This document shows, piece after piece, positions 1 to 6,676 of a DNA stretch of 16,927 bases. Position 1 is the stretch's first letter, and each line of letters starts with the position of its first letter. Made by a program: the position numbers and the translations under genes. Below the pieces are notes generated by a model. The model ran no database searches. It was given only the letters and a program-made list of their open reading frames with translations, and had not been told where the DNA came from. Origin of the DNA: Thermacetogenium sp. UBA4966 (lineage in GTDB: Bacteria; Bacillota; DSM-12270; Thermacetogeniales; Thermacetogeniaceae); the NCBI GenBank assembly GCA_002397275.1, contig DHAA01000080.1:1-16927 (forward strand), read 5' to 3'.

Positions 1-122
1 GATTCAGTGACAACGGTTCCGCTCTTAATTAAAAGATCAAATCCTGATCTAGCCTGCGTATAACACCCCTGTACCGGCAGCTTGCCTTTTGGACATCCTT
101 CTTTAATATTCATTTGTATCAT
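1..122 (-). CDS. hyuA: Hydantoinase/dihydropyrimidinase-like amidohydrolase, N-terminal fragment (runs off left edge)
   Basis: Only the first 40 codons are in the window. Residues 28-40 read FDLLIKSGTVVTE, the opening beta strand typical of cyclic amidohydrolases of the HyuA/dihydropyrimidinase (E. coli YgeZ) type. The preceding segment of about 27 residues is longer than usual in that family. The proposed ATG lies inside the 3' end of the upstream hydroxylase gene, overlapping it by about 20 bp. A GGAGGTG motif sits about 10 bases before it; other in-frame ATGs occur at 131 and 113. Known members hydrolyse cyclic amide bonds in hydantoins, dihydropyrimidines and ring-reduced purines, using two metals. 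The metal-binding HxH motif would lie beyond the edge and cannot be checked. The overlap implies translational coupling with the hydroxylase. The family is inferred from a short segment plus the genomic context. Confidence 0.68.
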   Translation of the reverse strand, partial: MIQMNIKEGCPKGKLPVQGCYTQARSGFDLLIKSGTVVTE

Positions 123-2394
123 GAACAGCATCCACCTCCGTCATCTGCCGTAGTTGGCGATATATCTTTTCGGGAGTAGCAGGCAAACTGCTTATTCTCA
201 CGCCTATAGCATCATAAATGGCATTGGTAACTGCAGGAGTCACTGTTGTGCATAAAGACTCGGCAATTCCTTTGGCGCCGAAAGGACCTGATTCTTCCAA
301 CACCTCAACCGGGTCAACGATTATCTCCGGACAGTCTACAGCAGTGGGTATGATGTAGGTGTCGTAATTATCGGTAAAAACATGCCCATCTCTGACTCTG
401 CCATCTTCCATCAGAGCAAAGCTCATCCCCATCACCGAACCGCCTTCGGCTTGGCCCTCTAATCCCTTGAGGTTGATAACTTTCCCGGCATCAGGTATAC
501 AAATGGTTTCTAATACATCTACATAACCTGTGTTGATATCGACCTCGACCAAAGCTATTTGAGTTGTAGCGCCAAAGAGGATGTGGGGCAAACCGACTAG
601 ACCATCCACCCCACGGTCAGCAACCGGCATGTCGAAATAACTCCGGGACATCAAGATCAAGCCTTCATCGTTCGCCATCGCTGCTAAATCAGCCCGGGGT
701 ATCATCCTGCTTTGACAAAACACCTTGTCTCCATCCCAACAAACTTCGTTTTCTGCCACATTCAAGCGCTTTGACGCAAAACTCTTAATCTCTTGTTGCA
801 ACTGTGCGGCTGCCAAGAGTATCGCATTCCCGGCTGCATAGATAGTTCGGGATGCCGCGGTTATTCCTGAATCAGGAGTTTCCATGGAATCGCCTGTGAT
901 TATATCTATATCGTCAATATGACACTGCAATGATTCTGCTGCTATCTGTGCAAAGGCTGTCTGATTGCCTTGACCCAGATCTGGACACCCAACACCCACT
1001 GAATAACTTCCTGTTTCATTCAGCCTGATAACAGCAGCGCTATAATCCGGCAGCCCCCTCCCCAGTCCCGCGCCCTTGATGGAAGTAGCAATGCCAATTC
1101 CCCGCCTCTTCCAGGGTCTAGTCGCCTGCCGTTTGATCTCCGCACGCCTCTTCCAGAGGTCTGTTTTTCCCGCCTTCAACACCGTAGGTATCGTGCCCAT
1201 AGCCATAGATAGAGTATTATCAAAAGGACCCTTGTCTCCTGTTGCAAAACCATTTTTCAATCTGATCTCCAAGGGGTCCAATCCTAGTTTCTCAGCAACA
1301 ACATCGATCTGAGTTTCCATGGCAAACGTAATTTGTGGAATCCCAAATCCCCTCATAGCAGAATTCGGACAATTATTCGTATAGACACAGTATCCAATTG
1401 CCTCAAGGTTCGGGAAACGGTAAGCTCCGCAGGAATGTCCTATAATGTTGGTCAGAACCGCACCACCCAGACCGGCGTAAGCACCGGTGTCCAAGATCAG
1501 ATTAATCTTATTGGCCAACAGTGTTCCATCGCTTTTTACTGCGGTTTTCATGGTAATAAACATCGGATGCCTTTTCCAACTGGTCCTATTGGATTCTTCT
1601 CGAGTATTGACCAGTTTTACCGGTCTGCCAACTTTAACAGCCATTACAGCCAATTGAGGCTGGATTGTTAAATCGTCCTTGCCGCCAAAGGCTCCTCCAA
1701 CAGGATTGGAAATAACCCTGATCTTTTCCATAGGGATGTTCAGGATCTGACTGAGTTGCCTCTGATCCTGGGTGGGATACTGGGAACCGCACCAAATTGT
1801 TAAAAAATCTTCTCTATATTCAGCTACCCCCCCCTCCAATTCCAAATAAACCGGGAATTGTACCGGAGTATGATAGTCTCTTTCCACAATCAAGTCGGCT
1901 TCTTTGAAAGCAACATCTACATCACCGGCCTGTACATGAGTTTGCAAAAATATATTACCTTTTTCATGGATCTGCGGCGCGCCATCCCGGAATGCTTGGC
2001 GGGGATCAAAGATTCCCGGCAACGGTTCGTAATCGATTTTGATCCTAGCCGCCGCCTCTTCGGCGATCTGCCTGGTTTCTGCGATCACACCGGCAACAGC
2101 GTCACCTTCATACCTAACGCGATCAGAGCAAAAAACAGGCTGATCTGAAACAGCGATACCGAATCCATTGCTGCCGGGGACATCTTGATGTGTGACTACC
2201 GCCACAACGCCGGGGTACTTCTCTGCCGCTCCGGTATCCAAATTCACAATTTTGGCATACGGAACACTAGCGCGCACTATTTTCCCCCACAGCATACCAG
2301 GCAACTCTAGGTCGGTCATATACTTGGTCCTTCCGATCACTTTATCGGGAGCATCGATTCTCGACACCGGTTTCCCTACCCACTTATATTCCAT
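103..2394 (-). CDS. Molybdopterin-binding large subunit of a xanthine-dehydrogenase-family hydroxylase
   Basis: This protein of about 763 residues has the two parts of the XDH/aldehyde oxidase large subunit: a small N-terminal 'hammerhead' domain (roughly residues 10-125) and a molybdopterin-binding region (roughly 140-740). Visible motifs are GGAFGGK at 234-240, RGFGIPQ at 348-354, DLGQGNQT at 472-479, and GPFGAKGIAES near the end, whose Glu (about 712) aligns with the catalytic glutamate of the family. It carries no [2Fe-2S] or FAD domain, so it needs partner subunits; none lies directly beside it in the window. The usual EH-x-MEP-type substrate-channel segment reads FPVYLELEG here, unlike the fused paralogue at 6677-9445 (EHAYLEPES), which suggests a different substrate. 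A longer reading starting at 2436 is possible, but AAGGGGTG lies 8 bases before the ATG at 2394 and the extra 14 residues do not look family-like. It probably hydroxylates a purine or related heterocycle. Confidence 0.88.
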   Translation of the reverse strand: MEYKWVGKPVSRIDAPDKVIGRTKYMTDLELPGMLWGKIVRASVPYAKIVNLDTGAAEKYPGVVAVVTHQDVPGSNGFGIAVSDQPVFCSDRVRYEGDAVAGVIAETRQIAEEAAARIKIDYEPLPGIFDPRQAFRDGAPQIHEKGNIFLQTHVQAGDVDVAFKEADLIVERDYHTPVQFPVYLELEGGVAEYREDFLTIWCGSQYPTQDQRQLSQILNIPMEKIRVISNPVGGAFGGKDDLTIQPQLAVMAVKVGRPVKLVNTREESNRTSWKRHPMFITMKTAVKSDGTLLANKINLILDTGAYAGLGGAVLTNIIGHSCGAYRFPNLEAIGYCVYTNNCPNSAMRGFGIPQITFAMETQIDVVAEKLGLDPLEIRLKNGFATGDKGPFDNTLSMAMGTIPTVLKAGKTDLWKRRAEIKRQATRPWKRRGIGIATSIKGAGLGRGLPDYSAAVIRLNETGSYSVGVGCPDLGQGNQTAFAQIAAESLQCHIDDIDIITGDSMETPDSGITAASRTIYAAGNAILLAAAQLQQEIKSFASKRLNVAENEVCWDGDKVFCQSRMIPRADLAAMANDEGLILMSRSYFDMPVADRGVDGLVGLPHILFGATTQIALVEVDINTGYVDVLETICIPDAGKVINLKGLEGQAEGGSVMGMSFALMEDGRVRDGHVFTDNYDTYIIPTAVDCPEIIVDPVEVLEESGPFGAKGIAESLCTTVTPAVTNAIYDAIGVRISSLPATPEKIYRQLRQMTEVDAVHDTNEY

Positions 2395-2439
2395 CTCCAG
2401 AGCACCCCTTCTGTATCCGCTCTCAAAGCAAACCATTTT

Positions 2440-3771
2440 CTACTGAACCAATCCGGCCCTTGTGCCAATCCTTAAAATGGCTTCATTGCATTTGCTTCTC
2501 AACTCATCTTCATCAATCGTAGTCAGAACCCGGTTATCCATTACGATTTTCCCATCGACCATCGTAGTTACCACGTCACTGCCTTTAAGCTGATACACAA
2601 GCTTCGAATAAATATTGGAACCAGCCATCAGTGGTTGATTATGCAGACCACTCATATCCACCACGGCCAAATCTGCCTTTTTCCCTACTTCCAGTGAACC
2701 TATCTGCTCTTCCTGACCCATAGCCCTGGCGCCGCCAATGGTAGCCATTTCAAAAACCTTTTCCGCGGGCATCACTGTGGGTCCGTGGAAGGGTTTATGA
2801 ATGAGCGCCGCCAGTCTCATCTCAACAAATTGGTCCAGGTTGTTGTTACACGGAGCCGAATCGGCCGCCAAAGAGACACAGGCTCCCTGTGAGAGCAGTT
2901 CGGGAATCTTAGCTATACCAGAGGCCAACTTAAGGTTACTTCCAGGGCAGTGAACGACCTTTACCCCAGATTTAACAATCAGATCAATCTCCTGCTCATC
3001 GAGCCAGATGCAATGCGCCAGGATCAGACCCGGACCCAGCAAGCCGAGCTTATCCAGATAGGTCACATTACGCATCCCCCGATCTTGCTCCACCTGTGCG
3101 ATTTCCCCACGGTTTTCGGAAGCATGCGTATGTACCTTGACCCGGTATTGTCGGGCTAATTTGCACACTTCATCCAGAAGTTGTTCAGAGCAGGAGATCA
3201 CAAAACGAGGGGTAAAGGCGTATTGTATTCTGCCGTTATCTTTGTTGTGCCATCTCTCCAGCAGATCCACACTCTCCTGTAGAGAGCGTTCAGTGCCTTC
3301 CCTTAGGCTACCAGGCACATCGTTCCCATAATCCATCATGCACTTGCCGCTGATTGCACGCATCCCTGATTGCAACAAAGCATCCATCGCGGACTCAGTG
3401 TGATGCACTGTCTCCATATCTATGATCGCTGTGGTTCCGCTTTTAAACAACTCTCCTATACCAAGCATAGCCGAATAATAGAGAGACTCAGGGTCATGAC
3501 TGCCTTCCAGAGGCCAGATACAGAATCTCAGCCAGTCCAGCAATTCTAGATCATCCGCCTGCCCTCTGAACAGACTTTGACATAAATGAACATGGCTCTG
3601 AATGAAACCGGGAATCACCACTTTACTAGTTGCATCGATGATCCGATCTGTTTCGGGGGCCATTTCACCGAGCCCGGCAATCCGGTCCTTTTCTATCAGG
3701 ACATTGCCCTGAAAAACCTGATGATGCTCATTCATAGTAACAATAGTCCCATTCTTAATTAAAATGCTCAT
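2440..3771 (-). CDS. ssnA: SsnA-type amidohydrolase (guanine-deaminase/chlorohydrolase family)
   Basis: A protein of 443 residues, almost the length of E. coli SsnA (442). It is a cytosolic metal-dependent hydrolase of the amidohydrolase superfamily. The ligands are visible: HxH in GFIQSHVHL (His60, His62), His216 in HTHASE followed by Glu219, His253 in ILAHC, and Asp304 in LAADSAP. The C-terminal stretch GSLEVGKKADLAVVD is typical of deaminase-like members. SsnA is genetically tied to selenium-dependent molybdenum hydroxylases and to anaerobic urate breakdown. Its exact reaction is unsettled; it is probably deamination or hydrolysis of a ring-opened or reduced purine. Two adjacent ATGs occur (3774 and 3771); AGGGAG lies 7 bases before the second, so I chose that one. 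A reading from 3828 would encode a non-conserved N-terminus from the hairpin and is rejected. The gene follows the permease and precedes the second hydroxylase by 45 bp. Confidence 0.9.
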   Translation of the reverse strand: MSILIKNGTIVTMNEHHQVFQGNVLIEKDRIAGLGEMAPETDRIIDATSKVVIPGFIQSHVHLCQSLFRGQADDLELLDWLRFCIWPLEGSHDPESLYYSAMLGIGELFKSGTTAIIDMETVHHTESAMDALLQSGMRAISGKCMMDYGNDVPGSLREGTERSLQESVDLLERWHNKDNGRIQYAFTPRFVISCSEQLLDEVCKLARQYRVKVHTHASENRGEIAQVEQDRGMRNVTYLDKLGLLGPGLILAHCIWLDEQEIDLIVKSGVKVVHCPGSNLKLASGIAKIPELLSQGACVSLAADSAPCNNNLDQFVEMRLAALIHKPFHGPTVMPAEKVFEMATIGGARAMGQEEQIGSLEVGKKADLAVVDMSGLHNQPLMAGSNIYSKLVYQLKGSDVVTTMVDGKIVMDNRVLTTIDEDELRSKCNEAILRIGTRAGLVQ

Positions 3772-3786
3772 CATCCAACTCCCTAC

Positions 3787-3827
3787 TGTCTGCCCACTCC
3801 CAGGTGCTTCCGAAGAGTGGGCAGACA
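3787..3827 (-). repeat. Perfect 13-bp hairpin between permease and ssnA
   Basis: Arms TGTCTGCCCACTC (3787-3799) and GAGTGGGCAGACA (3815-3827) are exact reverse complements separated by a 15-base loop. It starts about 20 bases after the permease stop and ends a few bases before the ssnA ribosome binding site. No T-run follows on the minus strand, so it does not look like an ordinary intrinsic terminator. An mRNA processing or stability element, or a structure controlling ssnA expression, is more likely. Confidence 0.8.
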
Positions 3828-3848
3828 CACTAGTTTACAATTATCCAA

Positions 3849-5204
3849 TTATGACTTTGCGCTAGTTGCTGTCTGCGTTTCGACAACCTCAGACGACTTC
3901 TTAGACTGTGGGATCAAGATATTTAACAAAACAGCGGTAATGGCGCCGACGGCTGTCCCGGAAGAAAAAAGGTAATTAGCCAGACTCGGGAGGCTGCCAA
4001 GGATCTCAGCGGGTATTACAGCTGCAGTTACACCCAAAAGAACCGGCATTCCGACGATGAACATATTGCGTTCGTCAAGCTGCACAGTTTTAAGCACTCT
4101 CATGCCATTGACCATCACAAACACGGCGACAATAGCAAATACACCGTTAATCACTGTCCCCGGTATGCAGGCAATAACATTCATCAGTTTTGGAATCATC
4201 CCCAATACAATCAGAATTATACCGCCGGCCATAATCGCCCAGCGGCTGGCTATACCTGTAACAGCGATCACACCGGCATTTGATGAATAACCGGTCAGCG
4301 GCGTCCCGCCAAAAAATGCTCCTAGCATACAGCCGATCCCTTCACCGACTGCAGCCCCATTTAAACGCTTATCCGTCAACTCTTCACCAGTAACCGCAGA
4401 GATCGTAAACCAGGTACCCGTCGTTTCTACCAGAATCACCAAGTAAATAAACACCATAGTCAGTACAGCCATTAAATCGAATTTAGGGACACCAAAAGGA
4501 AACGGCCGCGGCGCAGCCAACCAGGCAGCCTTAGCAACAGGGCTAAAATCCACGCCGCCGAAGCAGGAGGCCACCACTGTGCCAATAGCTATCGCCAGGA
4601 TCACCGAACTCAAGCGTACATATTTACCGATTCCCTTTACTCTGACTCCAATCATCACAAACACAACCATCATAATGGCAGAGACGCTGGATACCAACAC
4701 ATTGTGCCCCACGTTTCCCTCTGCACCAAATATATTATTCATGGCAATTGTCATCAGGGTAATCCCGACCACCACAATTACTGTTCCTGCCACAACCGGA
4801 GGAATAAATTTTTTAATGATCTTGCCCAATATCTTGAATGGGTAACCCAACAGCCCAATTATGATGGCTCCTGGAATCAGACTGCCCACCATGGCGCCCA
4901 AACCGAGAGTTTTACCAATCGCTGCCAACGCACCGATGGGGACATAAGAGGGACCTTGCATGACAGGCAATTTCATGCCCCAGCCAGTTTGAATTATTGT
5001 AGCGACACCTGCAGCAAAAAAGGTCATGGAAATAAAGAGAGCCGTATTCGCAATATCCATACCCAGTAAAGCGGCGATAATAATCGGTAGTACGTATATA
5101 TCCATGGCCAGTACATGTTGTAAACCAAGAATAAATGCTTTTCCCAAATCAATTTTTTCGTCAACGCCGACAATAAGATTAAGCTCGCTGCTGTTTTCGC
5201 TCAA
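3849..5204 (-). CDS. NCS2-family purine (xanthine/urate-type) permease
   Basis: An integral membrane protein of about 451 residues, almost wholly hydrophobic, with the 12 to 14 transmembrane segments expected of the nucleobase-cation symporter 2 family (UraA/XanQ/PbuX/YgfU). Family marks include the Gln-His pair in the first helix (GLQHVLAM, residues 29-30), a helix-8 glutamate in VETTG (about 260), and the signature SNAGVIAVTG near 308-317. That signature ends in TGIASR, very like the xanthine permease XanQ, but its first position is Ser where Gln, Glu or Pro is usual. It most likely imports xanthine or urate by proton symport to feed the hydroxylases around it. The start is uncertain: TTG at 5204 has AAGGGGGT about 10 bases upstream, while TTG at 5231 has no visible site. 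It follows a long gap carrying a candidate promoter, so it may head its own transcript with ssnA and the second hydroxylase. Confidence 0.9.
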   Translation of the reverse strand: MSENSSELNLIVGVDEKIDLGKAFILGLQHVLAMDIYVLPIIIAALLGMDIANTALFISMTFFAAGVATIIQTGWGMKLPVMQGPSYVPIGALAAIGKTLGLGAMVGSLIPGAIIIGLLGYPFKILGKIIKKFIPPVVAGTVIVVVGITLMTIAMNNIFGAEGNVGHNVLVSSVSAIMMVVFVMIGVRVKGIGKYVRLSSVILAIAIGTVVASCFGGVDFSPVAKAAWLAAPRPFPFGVPKFDLMAVLTMVFIYLVILVETTGTWFTISAVTGEELTDKRLNGAAVGEGIGCMLGAFFGGTPLTGYSSNAGVIAVTGIASRWAIMAGGIILIVLGMIPKLMNVIACIPGTVINGVFAIVAVFVMVNGMRVLKTVQLDERNMFIVGMPVLLGVTAAVIPAEILGSLPSLANYLFSSGTAVGAITAVLLNILIPQSKKSSEVVETQTATSAKS

Positions 5205-5433
5205 CTCACTAATTACCCCCTTTTGTTTCAATGTGTACTGTTTTATGTAACATTAAAACTGACAATAGCCATATAACTCTTCCCGTGCTTTGTATGTTCC
5301 TCACTCATCGAACAGTTAGCGCCTCTCTGTAAATCTCTCAGGAAATTAACTATCTCATCAATCATTACCTCATCTTTTCATAAACCACACCCCCGAACAA
5401 TTACGTTTTATCAGCAACCTTTTGTTTGTTGCT

Positions 5434-5462
5434 ATTATAAATAAAGGTCTTTATTACTAAAA
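5434..5462 (-). promoter_or_regulatory. Candidate promoter with overlapping palindrome for the permease transcript
   Basis: On the minus strand a perfect TATAAT (5434-5439) is preceded by the palindrome AATAAAG-AC-CTTTATT (5440-5455), which fills the spacer of about 17 bases. The -35 element would be a weak TTTTAG (5457-5462). A palindrome between weak -35 and strong -10 boxes is a typical operator position, suggesting control by a DNA-binding regulator. The base composition is AT-rich, so chance occurrence cannot be excluded. Confidence 0.4.
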
Positions 5463-5520
5463 ATTGTGCAGATGACAGTACTTTGTTCCCTGCGGCCATC
5501 GGGCATCAATAACCATCTGC
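5459..5520 (-). terminator. Possible intrinsic terminator after the DHOD-like gene
   Basis: On the minus strand GCAGATG (5514-5520) pairs with CATCTGC (5468-5474), followed four bases later by TTTTT (5459-5463). The stem is only 7 bp and the loop is 39 bases with minor internal pairing, so this is a weak terminator at best. Its position, about 60 bases after the end of an operon-like run of genes and just before a candidate promoter, supports the reading. A structured regulatory RNA is an alternative. Confidence 0.35.
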
Positions 5521-5577
5521 CCTTTGCTGCATAAAAAGATCGGATTCCTCTATCTGTACCAAAAAACAACCCTTACA

Positions 5578-6663
5578 TTACACCGAAATGGTCAAGGCGC
5601 GTTGCGGGCATCTGGAAACGCACAGACCGCAGCCGAAGCACTCCTTTTCATCGATCTTTAATACATTCGTTCTGCTAATGGCCTGATAGGGACAACTGGT
5701 TTCACAAATACTGCAGAGCCGGCAAAGTTCCTCATCCACCACCGGAACCTTAGGTGAAGTTCTGAATTCATGTTCTGCAAACTTCTTAACGGCCAATCCC
5801 TTGATATCATCCACAGCATCATAGCCGTGTGAGTCCAGAAAATCATTCAGTTGCGCGGCGATCTTCCCATACACTCCGGGCCCCTTAATGATGGCGGAGG
5901 TACAGATCTGCACCGCGGAGGCGCCGGCCATGAGCATTTCCGCGGCGTCCCGGCCGGAGCTGATGCCTCCCACGCCAAAGATGGGAATTTTCACAGCCCT
6001 GGCGGCGTCAAAAACACAGCGCAGAGCCAGCGGTCTGATAGCGGAACCGCTCAGCCATCCATAGCCGTCCTTGCTCCCCATATAAAGGCGTCCTGTCTCG
6101 ATATCAATGCCGAGGCATGGTCCAAAGGAGTTGATCATGACGAGACCGTCCGCGCCGCTCTCCTCCACAGCCAGGGCAATCTCCTGGATGTTGTTGTGCG
6201 GTGACAATTTAACAAACACAGGTACATCAGCACCATCTTTGGCAGCCTTGACGGCGCCTGTGATCGGCGATATATCATTACCCACATAGTGGGTGGACAG
6301 TTCCAGAGCATCCGCAAACGGTTTGACAAGTCTGGACATCTCTTTAATCTGGTCGGCGGTATAACCAATACCGATAATCAAAGGGAGTCCTGTCTCTTGG
6401 GCCTCTTGATACTCATGCTCCAGCCACTGTTCTTTAGGCAGTTCCGACCAAAGCTCAGCATTTAAAAACCCGCCCTTCACCTCAGCCATACAGGGCCGGG
6501 GCACATCTGCAGGAACCACTGAAACCGTCTTGGTCACTATTCCCCCTGCCCCTCCTGCAGCCGCCGCCTTGGCCATGGCGCCGTTTCTAACAGGAGGGCC
6601 GGCCGCCGGCATAACCGGGTTGCGAAATTCGATACCGCAGATATTTACGCTCAATTTAGCCAT
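5578..6663 (-). CDS. Dihydroorotate-dehydrogenase-like flavoprotein with two C-terminal [4Fe-4S] motifs
   Basis: A protein of 361 residues. Residues 1-290 form an FMN-binding TIM barrel of the DHOD/PreA type: the opening GIEFRNPVMPAAGP, Lys152 in VKLSP, the NSFG and GWLSGSAIRPLAL segments, and the phosphate-binding GVGGISSGRDA near 230-240. Residues 314-324 and 342-352 are two CxxCxxCxxxC clusters, each followed by Pro, as in bacterial ferredoxins. This resembles PreA, the catalytic half of bacterial NAD-dependent dihydropyrimidine dehydrogenase (about 411 residues). However, the N-x-S-C-P type active-site loop is replaced by ELSTHYVGND (121-130), so the catalytic Cys/Ser is not where expected. 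It begins 13 bases after the upstream hydroxylase gene, with AAAGGGAGA as ribosome site. I infer a redox step on a purine-derived ring, or electron transfer for the hydroxylase; it may stand in for the large YgfK protein of related loci. Confidence 0.85.
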   Translation of the reverse strand: MAKLSVNICGIEFRNPVMPAAGPPVRNGAMAKAAAAGGAGGIVTKTVSVVPADVPRPCMAEVKGGFLNAELWSELPKEQWLEHEYQEAQETGLPLIIGIGYTADQIKEMSRLVKPFADALELSTHYVGNDISPITGAVKAAKDGADVPVFVKLSPHNNIQEIALAVEESGADGLVMINSFGPCLGIDIETGRLYMGSKDGYGWLSGSAIRPLALRCVFDAARAVKIPIFGVGGISSGRDAAEMLMAGASAVQICTSAIIKGPGVYGKIAAQLNDFLDSHGYDAVDDIKGLAVKKFAEHEFRTSPKVPVVDEELCRLCSICETSCPYQAISRTNVLKIDEKECFGCGLCVSRCPQRALTISV

Positions 6664-6676
6664 GTGACATCTCCCT

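Larger units (their letters stand above)
5205..5577. other. Intergenic region upstream of the permease
   Basis: About 370 AT-rich bases separate the DHOD-like gene from the permease. Read on the minus strand they hold, in order, a hairpin with a T-run (5459-5520), a TATAAT box next to a 16-bp palindrome (5434-5455), a short inverted repeat AGCAAC/GTTGCT (5413-5418 and 5428-5433), and a leader of roughly 220 bases before the permease start. I see no match to the purine, glycine, THF or ZTP riboswitch consensus sequences I know. A 40-codon frame at 5365-5243 is present but has poor support. Confidence 0.7.

Noticed and set aside
103..2436. Upstream start for the second hydroxylase at 2436
   Set aside because: No ribosome site precedes it, whereas AAGGGGTG is well placed for the ATG at 2394.
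2440..3828. Upstream start for ssnA at 3828
   Set aside because: The added 19 residues are encoded by the hairpin region, while a good ribosome site and the family length support 3771.
5243..5365. Forty-codon minus-strand frame in the permease leader, a possible leader peptide
   Set aside because: The nearest GAGG is only two bases from the ATG, the peptide has no recognisable features, and the length is within chance for this region.
5413..5577. Purine or other known riboswitch upstream of the permease
   Set aside because: I looked for conserved core sequences of purine, glycine, THF and ZTP riboswitches by eye and found none. A covariance search would be decisive.
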